Positions 37,297-47,900 of a stretch of 64,000 nt of DNA are shown here, piece after piece. Under the pieces are notes generated by a model, which saw only the letters and a list, made by a program, of their open reading frames with translations, searched no databases and was not told where the DNA came from. Source of the DNA: Lates calcarifer (lineage: Eukaryota > Chordata > Actinopteri > Centropomidae); the NCBI RefSeq assembly GCF_001640805.2, contig NC_066850.1, forward strand, positions 14,714,046 to 14,778,045, written 5' to 3'. Within the stretch, counting starts at the first letter, position 1; every line of letters begins with the position of its first letter. Both the position numbers and the translations under genes were made by a program.

Positions 37297-40134
37297 TATC
37301 ACTGTGTCTAGTATAGATGAAGAAGAAACTGACATGGCACTGAGGCTAAGCTGAATATTCTTCTCTTTCTTCCACTTGTTTGTAAATATTTTTATGCTGT
37401 CGAATGTTATCGAATACACCCACTGAATGTAATTTCTCTACATATTGAAGTAACCATGATTTTGGGTTATAACAAAGCTGTGTGTGTGTGTCTTTTCTGA
37501 GCCATTGATTGTAAGGTGACATTGCTGCTGAACAGATGCCCCTCCCTCCATCAACAGCTGTATCACTGAGCCATAACACTGCTGACGGGGACAAGTCACC
37601 TCTTTTTGTTCACAGCTGTCGGTGCTTTACCCTTCACCTCTTTTCTCTTTCCCTCTCTCTGAAAGACATCCAAACCTTTGTTTGTCTGTGGAAGTTTTAC
37701 AGAAGATGTGTGTGTGCATTTGATTGTAACACTGACTAACTTCCCATTCCTCCATAAAATACACATCACCATCTGCTTATTTGTAGGAATACCATAATTA
37801 CAGCAGGTGACATAGAAGAAAAGCATGCTGGTAACTAATTTTGCTGTTTGACTTTGACATAGATTGCAGACATTTTCCCTTTTAGAAAACGTTTATTAGC
37901 CTGGACCACAGATTGGACTTATATCTATGAAAACAAGTACATATTGGTTATAGGTACAGGATGTCCTTAAAACCTGCGTTCAAGCTGATAAAAAGCATGA
38001 CTGCTGTTTCAAAACCTGTACCCTTCATATTCACACACATTCCAGATTATAGAAACTGCACCAGTCCAGCTGGTTTTCCTTTAGCCAATCAGTCAATAAA
38101 CACAAACTTCTTATTCCTTGTTCAGGGTTGAGGGTCAGTTAATCTTTTGTGATCAGTTTTGACAATAACCTAATCTAAAAACAGCCTCACATGACCTTTG
38201 CTATGAGAACAAGAGAAGCCTCTATCTTCAACTCATTTTCTCTTTTGGGAGGGTTTAAGGGTTTTAAGGGCTTAATTCAATTAAGTGTAATAATTTGAAG
38301 GGGTCATTAATTTATCAGAGGTGGCCCACTTCTGTTCTAAACATCTGTTGGAAACCCCTGTGGTCACATAAGAGTCTAGTGCAGTTCAAAGCAGAGAAGT
38401 TACAAGGGAAAGTTGCATTGTTTTTACCATAGAAGCCGGAGAACCGAGTGTGCTCCTAACAACTGACAGCTGAGGAGGATTCCATACATTTCTAATGGGC
38501 AGGAGGGCAGAGTATCTGTGCAATAAAAGTGCAGCAGAGAAGTTGAGTTTCAGGTTGCATATATGACTAGTGTCAATCTTGTTGCTGGTGGCCAAGTTTG
38601 GGTCACATGGGTGAGGGTGGGTGAGCTCAGTTCAACTTGACAGTGGAAACAATTTGTTCACAAACATCAAGGTGAAGATGTTTTCTCACAGGAGCTTTAT
38701 AGATACTGTACAGAGGTGATAGTGGTCATTTTCAAGAAGGCAAAGACGCATAACCTAACATGTCAGACTGAAGAGATAAAATGAACAATAATAAAGCACT
38801 CTCAACAAGTTAGCTGCAGGCCAACAGTGGAAGACTGTGGCTGCAGTTGGGGGCTGATAATATGTGGAACTTTATGAATGAGAGTTAGTCAGTTGGATTT
38901 CCTTGAGGAAATAAAGTCTGGGGGGGGGGGCAACACAGCTTTTCTGAGAATGAGGCAGTGGCAATAACACTTTCCCGAGGCTCACACCAGCAGCACATCC
39001 TAACCCGTGCTGACTGGGAATAGGCATGTGGCAATGACATTAGAAAAATGCTGTACGTTGTTCTGTTGTGATATGCAGATCACCACAGGGGATTTTAAAT
39101 CAAAACAAACTGACGACCACAAAGCCGGAACTTACTTAGACATGAGCAGATAACTGGGTTCCCCCAAGTAAACCATAGGTGTAAATGTCGCTATTGCTGG
39201 CAGGGGAACTCAGAGCATAACCCCAGTCAAAAGATCAGGTAGAGCTGCTTTGGTAGCATTCTGGCTTCTGCTTCAGCTGGAGGCCATAAAGACAACAACC
39301 ATAGTGCAGCAGCTGCGATGTGAGGCACTTTTAACAATCCTAACATGTCAAACAAGTGTGTTCTTGATTATTTTGGGACGGGTACATCAAGGACTTGTAA
39401 GGAGTCATGTAGGCTGCAAGAGACAGTGTGACTCTGTCTACTTAATGGCCTTAAATACTGATTCAGGTTTTTTTTCTTGCATAACAGCCTGATTGACAGC
39501 CTTGCCTAAAAGAGAACAATTTAACCCTTTTAGTATTTCTCAAATAAGCCAACAGCATTGGTTTACGAGAACTATGCAGTACAGGCTGTTCAGTAAGAAG
39601 CAGGGTGTTCCCCTCTCAGAATAATCCAGCCAGTCTGGGGATTCAAACTGGCAACCCTCCCATCACAAAACTGCCTCTCCAAGTAAACTACAACTGCCTA
39701 CAGCATGGAGCTGTGTTTTAACCTCTTCAGCTAAAAAGTAATAGGCACAGTTATAAAGCGACACAGACTACTTACTGGAACACAGCTAACTGTGTGCGTG
39801 ACACTGGTTTCACTCTTTTAAATGCTTGTGCCAAGCATTCCCGTGTATTACTTGGAACAGAATTATGGGTGTTTTATGGCCGCATGGTATGTTGTACATG
39901 TAGTGGCGTGTTAATTTTTCATAAGTGTGTGTTCATACTCAGACACACACACTCACAGCTGCTGTTGTTTAGGTCCTGTTATCAGAGTTGAAGCCAAAGG
40001 TTCCCACAACGCCTCAAAAGATTTTCACTACCATTTTCAGTTAATGGTGCAAACTAATGTTTGTGGTTGTTGGTAACTGAGATGGAAAATTTGTTTTACT
40101 CCCCTTAAAGGTTTGTTTCTCTGTGTCTTTTCAG
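37297..40134. other. 3' end of the ntf3 intron, no gene seen
   Basis: Unique-looking DNA with a G run at about 38920-38930. It ends in the splice acceptor of the main ntf3 exon. No alternative exon was identified. Confidence 0.5.
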
Positions 40135-41019
40135 ATCTTACAGGTGAATCTAGTGATGTCCATCCTGTTGTATGTGATGGTCCTAGTGTACCTCTATGGT
40201 ATCCAGGCAACCAACATGGACAGCAGTCGCCAGGGGCAACAGCAGCAGCAGCAGTCAAGTCCCGACCCTTTAAACTCTCTTATCATCCAGCTGCTTCAGG
40301 CTGACCTCACGAGGGGGAAGACCAGGGGGAACCAGAGCCAACAGGATAAAAGCAGGGACACGGAACCCCAGGACACGCTGCCCCCGCTCCTCAGCGCAAA
40401 CTTTCCCTTAGATGACCAGGGCGATGCGGAGCAGTGGGGGACGGGGGGCCGCAGCGGCGGGAGCAGCGAGGGCGTGGCGGACCAGCAGGTGATGATGCTG
40501 GACACGGACCTACTCAGGCAGCACAAGCGGTTCAACTCGCCTCGGGTACTGCTGAGCGACAGGCCGCCGCTGCAGCCGCCGCCGCTGTACCTCGCGGACG
40601 ATTTCGTGAGCAGCGGGCCGGAAGGCGGGGCGGCGGGTAACAAGACACGGAAGAAGCGTTACGCTGAGCACAAAAGCTACCGTGGGGAATACTCTGTGTG
40701 TGACAGCGAGAGCATGTGGGTAACGGATAAAACCCAAGCAGTGGACACCAGGGGGTCCCCCGTTACTGTTCTGGCCAATATTAGAAGCATTACCACGCAG
40801 GACATCAAACAGTACTTTTACGAGACACGCTGTCGGACCCCGAGGCCCTTCAAGGGCGGCTGTAGGGGTATCGACGACAAAAACTGGAACTCGCAGTGCA
40901 AAACGACGCAGACGTACGTTCGAGCGCTGACGCAGGATGGCGTTAAGGTGGCCTGGAGGTGGATACGCATAGACACCTCCTGTGTCTGCGCGTTGTCAAG
41001 GAAACGTCATAGGACGTAA
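40135..41019 (+). CDS. ntf3: Neurotrophin-3 main coding exon (signal, pro and mature domains)
   Basis: Encodes the secreted growth factor NT-3, ligand of TrkC and p75NTR in neuron survival. The exon begins after TTTTCAG at 40134 with Ile-Leu-Gln-Val-Asn-Leu-Val, then Met at 40156, the usual short-form start (287 residues; human 257). From that Met: residues 1-18 are a hydrophobic signal peptide ([10 protein letters not shown] start), 19-168 the propeptide and 169-287 the mature ligand. The propeptide has six Gln (28-33), conserved Asn-Ser-Leu-Ile-Ile (40-44), the conserved [11 protein letters not shown] block (125-135), PPPLYL (141-146), sequons at Asn59 and Asn162, and a furin site Arg-Lys-Lys-Arg (165-168). 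It is about 30 residues longer than in human, with Gly/Ser-rich insertion near 95-105. The mature part starts [10 protein letters not shown] and keeps six cysteines (14, 58, 68, 80, 108, 110) and Arg103. Oddities: one extra residue in loop 2, one fewer in loop 4, and Ser-Pro in place of His33-Gln34. The exon is GC-rich against AT-rich surroundings. It ends at TAA 41017-41019. Confidence 0.97.
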   Translation: MLQVNLVMSILLYVMVLVYLYGIQATNMDSSRQGQQQQQQSSPDPLNSLIIQLLQADLTRGKTRGNQSQQDKSRDTEPQDTLPPLLSANFPLDDQGDAEQWGTGGRSGGSSEGVADQQVMMLDTDLLRQHKRFNSPRVLLSDRPPLQPPPLYLADDFVSSGPEGGAAGNKTRKKRYAEHKSYRGEYSVCDSESMWVTDKTQAVDTRGSPVTVLANIRSITTQDIKQYFYETRCRTPRPFKGGCRGIDDKNWNSQCKTTQTYVRALTQDGVKVAWRWIRIDTSCVCALSRKRHRT

Positions 41020-41995
41020 ACAAGCCCTGCTGGGGAGTACCTGTTTGGAATTCTACTTCCTATATAGGAATTAGTTTCCTGTCCTCAATGCTCTCTACCA
41101 CAGGATTATGTGTCACGGTGGTGAGGAGCAACATTCTGCTATAAAACGACACTTCTACTGAAGACATCCCGGGTCCATTTAAATGATATTTCACATTAAT
41201 GTGCTGCAGATCCACAAACCGGTGCAGCACCGCTGTTATGGAAGAACTTGCTTGAGAGGGGCAGGGAGGGAGGGCATGAGTGTGTGAGGAAGAACTGTAC
41301 ATATAAATTATTTAAATTATATGAAATGCATGTAGTTTATACATGTTAATCTATATATATATATATGACATATGAATATATTTGTGTTATTTATTGAAAG
41401 AAGTCTTCTTCAAAAGGAAAAAAATGTCTACAAAAAAGGAATGAAACAAGCTATGAACTCATTTTGAGACTATACAGAGCTGAGCTGCAAAGGTGCTTCA
41501 CAGTAAGACTTTACATGTGCCTTGACCAGTGTGGCTGCAGAGCAGAGAGATAGGACATGGTAACTCACAGACAGCAGTTGCCGCAAATATTTTTGGAGGT
41601 GAACCTGAGAAGTGACAGAGCTGTGCGGACCTGTTCTGTCCTGCAGTTCAATGTGGGGCCCGAATTCTCAGCAAGAATGAGACAGAAAACTATATCAGAA
41701 GGTAGAGAGTTCAGATCTGAGATTTGAGACCAAACTTAAGCATTTACACAGCAATCACGATTGACTGTACTGTTATTTTATAATACACTTCACATTCATT
41801 CATTCATTCCACTCGGGGACGATTTGACAAAATAAAAATTACTCTTGTGGAATCTGCTGGCAGTGACAGATTCAAGAAAAGCCAACTGTTTGGTTTTCCT
41901 CAGGCTGCCTCACTGCTGTTGATCACATTTTAATCTCCACTGGTATCATGATCTGTTTTTGTTTCTTCCTATTAATAAAAACATATATTTTTTAA
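41020..41995 (+). other. ntf3: ntf3 3' UTR with two poly(A) signal candidates
   Basis: Non-coding sequence after the stop. AATAAA occurs at 41831-41836 and 41974-41979, which would give 3' UTRs of roughly 0.83 and 0.98 kb. The end set here is inferred from the second signal. A (TA)n run lies at about 41351-41366 and AT-rich words such as TTATTTATTG near 41387 could be AU-rich elements. Confidence 0.55.
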
Positions 41996-44900
41996 AGCTG
42001 GAAACACCTCATTAACATATACCAATTTCAGTTTTTGAAAGAAAAACAAATACTATGATGACAAAGATTATGTAGGTGATACCATATTCCATACTGCAGT
42101 CCTCCTTCACAATATGTTTTGACCACTTTGCACTGGTGGTTACTTATCATCAACTCTAAGATGGAGAATGTAGGATAATGGCTGATAAATTTTCAAAAAG
42201 GACTTTTTCAGAGTATTAGTTGTACGGCAGTAGCCACTGCAGAAGTCCCTCAGTCTGCTTCTGTTGTGCTACAGAAGAGAGGTGGGTTTATTTATGAGCC
42301 TTGCTGACGTGTATTAAACGTGAATCTTTAAAACACCACTTTGAGAAAAAGTTTGTTACTGGCTTTGTGATCATGGGATGTTACATATACACTGGAGTGT
42401 TGGAGATTTCATTAGAACCAACCACAGACTAAAGAAAACATAAGGTTTCCCTATCAGTAGCAAAAATGATGTTATAGTTTAAGTTAAAGGATATGTCTGA
42501 TGATATCTAATTAAAAGACCAAAACCAACAATTAACTAGTTCTAGTAGCAAATATTGTCTGATATATCTCAGTCCTCTGTGCCATAGAGCTCCATTGTTA
42601 TCCAATTAAAAACACATGAGTGAGTTGCATTGTTGCACTGGCTGACATGTTTCTTCACTTTAGTTTATTTTGACTCAATCCCACAATTCACCACGTGTAA
42701 ATATTCTACCACACTTGGTTGAAAATAGACTCTAACTAAATGCCCTGTTTTTTATATACAACACTGGCGCTGCCAGGTTAGGGAAGTTTACTTAGAGATG
42801 GACTAATCCATGTTTAGTTTTTAAACAAGCATATTGGTCGTCACTAGTTTCATCCATACAATGTCTGCTTTAAGCACAGTAAGTCCCAAAGCTGTTGTGT
42901 GGTTGTGTTTTCAAGTCTTAGGTTAATTAAAGTCCATAGTTCAGCCTGAAACAGTGATAGCTGATCAGAGGTCTGATCAATAGTCATTTATTCTGCTCTC
43001 TGATCAGATGTTTTACACCTCACTTAACCCGCCAGTTACAGCACAGAGTGCTGAAAAAATGGAATTAAATCTTTATCAAATGGGGTCAGCGGTCAAAAGG
43101 AGTGGGGTCGATAATGTGAAAGATAAAAAAAAGTGAAGAGAAAGTGTGTGCAGGTGTGTGTATGTGTGTGTATTTAGATTCCTACAGCTCAGACGTCCAG
43201 CTTCCTCACATCATTTCACTCACATTGCAGAAAGTATTGTTCTAACTAGGTGACAAAAATCAATTATCTGCAGCACTAATGCAGAACGGATGCAGGAAGT
43301 ATCTAGAGGGACTTCTACAATGACTCCCACTGTGTGCAGCGCTAATGCAGGATAAATGCAGGATGAACCCAAAGCTGAACATCTGGGATTGTTATCACCA
43401 TAGCACTCATATTATCTGATATTAGTTACAGTGTTTAGAGTTTGGAAAATTCTGAAAGGCCAAATGCCATAATGATTGTTTATCTGCTAATACATATAAT
43501 AGTTTCCAACTAGATCTGAAACACAGAAAAATAGGGCAGTTAATGATTTGAAATGTTCATAACAAATATGATTTCATGCCAAAAATCTGCATAAAAAGCT
43601 CTCATATCTGTGGTGAAAATGGTACAATCATCTGAGAAGCAAAGCAGGAGATCAACAAGTACAAAGCGACATAAATGCAGAGACACACATCAGACAGAAA
43701 GGCTGAAACAAAAACAGAGAAACTGAAAAATCAAATTAAGCAAATCCCTAAATGCGCAGTCAGACAGAAACAGACCAGAGGCAATGTGATTGACAAAGAT
43801 ATGAATCAGTCATTATCAAATTCCTCAGAGGTTACTGCAGAGCACAGAGCTGAGTGTGTTAAGAGTAAAGGTATGCTGCGTGTTAGAAAGCATGCAAGGA
43901 GACAGGAAGACTTAGCCAATCAGAGGATGCAGAGAAGAAGCTTCCAGTTGAGGAGTGATACACAACAGATGATTGCTAGCGTGACAGCAACATATGTCCT
44001 GGGTTACCATGAGGTATGAGTCATCTTGAATAACAGTCGAAGCAATAATGAACACTCTTATGAACAGATTCCACTGTGTTGTTTCAAAAATGGACTGATC
44101 TTCAAGAATAATGTTTTTCAAAAATGTATTTAAAGTGTTTTTGGAATGAAGCGATCCCAGCGTCAGTAAAAGTGTCAGAGGACTAATGCTGGATTGAAAA
44201 GAGGATGGTGCACGTGTTTTTTCAAGCATTATCTAGGGAGGATTGGTATGCATTTGTTTTTTGTCAGCTGACCTCTGGGAGCTAAAGGAAAGATCCACCT
44301 TTGAACACTAATGCCAGGACTACTGATAATGTATCTGCCTGTGCACCCTAGAGACCCTTTAGTTGTGTTTGCGTTCTTCTTCATGCATCATTGACCAAAC
44401 ATGTGACACCATGTCTAGATGTTTCCAGGAGTTCAGATGATGTTCGACACCAAATTCCCAGATTCTAACCATCATCATCACCATCATCAACATCCTCACA
44501 GTGACACATTACTACACTTCAAACCAACAGAAAATTAACACTGCAGAGCCCTTTAATATATTTTACATTTGTCCAAAAGCAAGTGACACTGAGCTATCCA
44601 CTATTATTAAGGAGGAGTTAAGTCAGTGGAAACAGAGAAAGTGACAAAGAAGCCTGCAGTGGAGTCAACATTACACTGTGCATTTGAAGATTTTTCCCAT
44701 CAAAAGCCTCGCTTCAAGGCAAAAATCATGTTATTGTAGTTGCATTCTTTTTCCCTGATTTGTTCCAAGTGGCACAGGATTTCATTGATCTCAGAGGACC
44801 TACCCATCCACACCATCTGTCATTTGGTGGAGAGTTGCATCACTCTGTTGTACTGTAAATATCTGTGCTACAACATACAGATACTGTGCAGTCTATCTAA

Positions 44901-47900
44901 AGATTTCATTACATTCTAGAGTTGTCAGGTCCAGGCCTTTTGGTTATTATGACACTGAACTATGTGAAATCAAAGCAGACAGACATATTTTCTGCAGCTG
45001 GATGTGGACCAAACTCATGCACTGGTTTCAGTCATTCTGAAGTACTGGTTATCCATATTTACTGGATTAAAAACATGCTGGGAGCACTGAATAAGAGTGT
45101 GGCTGTCTTCATTTGGTTGCACTGAGTTCTGAGTGGTGAGCACCTTGCTGCACATAATCAAATATGTTTGTTTTGCTGATGTAGTATTAGCCATGCATTT
45201 ATCCTGTTTTATCTGTAGGTAATATGTCTATACTGGACAAGTTTGCACTTGTCAATTTACATCCAGTGACATTGTTCAGTGCTAGTACAGGATGTAGTGT
45301 GCCCTTAGGTAGTGAGGTGGAAAACAGGGGTATGGAGATTAAGCTGGAGGATGCATGTGTGGCATATCTGACTTGCAGGAATAAAGGAGACTGAAGTTTG
45401 TGTCATAGATCTGCAATGACAGGATAAGTCAAGTATTTTTGAACCCAGGCCTAAAGCCCAGTTTAAAAAATACCAGAGTTATCCTTTAATGCTTATTAAG
45501 CTTAACTCTTTTTCTTTCTTTAACCATTCAGCCTGTCATTGAACGTAACCCAAAGTTTTGCAGAATCACCCAGTATTAATGCTCTTGTCTAGTCACGGAT
45601 TGATTCCTACATAGTGCACAAACTAGACTACTGGCACACAACTTTGGGTATCTCTCAACTAGTCTTGGAACTTCTGAGATGGAGTAAAGTAATACCTGTC
45701 CTTCAATACCTAGAAATATTGTTTTTTGTTGATAGGGAAGCAACGGGAATTCCCCACCCAAAGGGGTCATAAGGATGTGGCTAAGTTTCAAATTACAATG
45801 GCTTTATTTAATTATCCTGAACAAATTCAAAAGTAAATTTGTGCTGAACTGTGCCCTTTGTTGTACTACAGTATAACGATGCACCAAAATGTATTATACA
45901 CAACTAAGCACAACATCTTGACTTCCAATCCAAAAGCAGGATTGATGATTTATGTTGCTGAAACAGTTCTATTTTTCCAGGAGAGTGCTTTTTAAAGTTT
46001 TAACCTTCTCATATGTTGTTGCTTTAACAGACTTTGTTGGAAACAATAACAGGCCCAAAGCTTGGCAGTGATCTCAGCCTTCAAACTCCAACTCAAGCCA
46101 TGAGGTCACCCACTGCTGATTATCTCCCAATAGCTTGTCACAAAATGTGACAACATCAATTAGACCTCCCATGATTAGCCATCACCCCTCTCCGCCTCCC
46201 AGTAACCCCATCGTCCTCGGGCTAGAGATTTCTCCAGATTGCGTCCTCCCAACAGGAGGTGTGATCAGACACACACCCTTCACACAGGGGGGTATGGGGC
46301 TGTTTGATTTGTTATTAGACTGAGGCAGGTGAAGGAAGTGTTTGGAGGGAGCAGCAGAATGTGGCGTCTCTAATGACCCAGGGGTTTTACAGAGGGGTAA
46401 ATCTGACTTAAGGAGATGTACATTCATGCAGAGCTGGGATTTGAGGGAGTAATCTCCTATTCTAAGAGGGGCTTACAACTTGTCAGGCTGCAGAGGAGAG
46501 CAGATCAGCAATGCCTTCGATGTGCTGACTGAATGTGTGCTTATATTTGAAGTGCTTTAGGTGCATTTAATGATGAAGGGCAAATTTTGGAAAATGAAAA
46601 AACGTAACCCTGGGTCTGAGTAGGACTGAGCAGTAGTGACCATCCCTGTACCCACTGACAGAAAGTAGCATACTTTAAACACAATTTTTACTGCCTTTGT
46701 TCAAAAATTAAAACTATCCACATGATCCAATAAAAAAAACATGTTTGTTCAAAAACATTAATTTCTTCTTGATACTTGCTCCTGTATCCCATTAGCTATT
46801 TTGTTCCCTCTCTTGTATCCAGAGCTAAAAGTGCAGACATCGCCAACTTGTCTAATCTGTGAGTGATGTCACACCAGCGTACCACTCCAGACGGTATTAG
46901 TAAGGTGATTGTGAGAGCAGCCAGGATGAATAGGCATTTGTAAAAAGAGGTGTTGTGGAAACATTATATCTCTTATAACTAATGAGAACATCTCCTGTTA
47001 CAAGCCTTGACTGACACTTGTAGTATAATATGAAAATCAACTGAGGGCAAAACCATGGTGGCTGAGAGAGCTCAACACACTCCAAGTTAAGAAAACATCT
47101 TCCTCAATTTGACAACATATGGACTGCAAATACACACAACACAACTAAATACAGAGACACGCTGCATGTAGCACAGAGGACAACTGATGTGTTTCCAGGG
47201 GACACAAAAAAGTGCTGAAAACCTGAATAACGTGATCATAGTGTTGAAATAAACAAACAAAAAACTTTTAGCTCATTTTCCAACACCACTGATGAGAGCA
47301 GACATCAGTAACATCAAGAGTCATAAAGCACTGAACAACAAGTGTGTCCCAGTCAGATTCATTGCTCTTTTCTGTCTCCTGGAAACAGGGCTGCAATGGA
47401 AACGTATCAGTTGTTCTTGTGCTATTTGAAGCACGTTTATCTATTTGGTTGTGTTGTATGTATTTGCATTGCACATGTTGTCAAATTGATGAAGATGTTT
47501 TCTTATGTTGTTTGTGTTTTGTTTCTTTGTATATGTTTTCTTAAGCTGCAGTGTGTTGCGCTCTCTTGGCCACTGTACAAATTCTCAAGTAAACATCCCA
47601 AATTTTAGTTACTTAGTTTTCCGCCTAAAAATAATTAACACTCACCAACATTTTCTTGCTTTTTGTGGCAGTTCTTTTCAACCCTGTCAGCTGGGTTACT
47701 AGATCTCCAAAGTAAAAAATCTTTTGCAATTGAATTTCATACTATTTCCCAACCTATATGCCTACAGGTGCATAGCTGCTTGGCCTGGGTGTTAGTGTCT
47801 TGACTTATATCCCCGTTGCATGCTTGACAAGCAAGAAAAGACGGAGGATTATATTGGGAATTAGGATTCTTTCAGTGTTGGACAACACTGACTTGACAGG

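Larger units (their letters stand above)
6666..40134 (+). other. ntf3: Large ntf3 intron (33.5 kb)
   Basis: The donor is GTAGGA at 6666 and the acceptor TGTGTCTTTTCAG ends at 40134, with a good pyrimidine tract. The intron is phase 0. In mammals the equivalent upstream exon also lies tens of kilobases from the single main coding exon, as I recall. By eye the intron holds microsatellites, a palindromic element, two SINE copies and dispersed repeat fragments, and no nested gene. A second, non-coding first exon may start within its 5' end, in the CpG-rich block. Confidence 0.85.

Noticed and set aside
40123..40134. Reading the NT-3 frame from GTG at 40123
   Set aside because: These bases are the pyrimidine tract and AG of the splice acceptor; the exon starts at 40135 and the upstream codons come from the exon at 6648.
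40296..40737. Minus-strand and alternate-frame ORFs over the NT-3 propeptide (115, 75 and 68 codons)
   Set aside because: Shadows of the GC-rich NT-3 coding sequence.
43675..44019. 114-codon plus-strand frame 2.7 kb downstream of ntf3
   Set aside because: Lys/Gln/Arg-rich because the DNA is A-rich; no recognisable domain, promoter or splice context.
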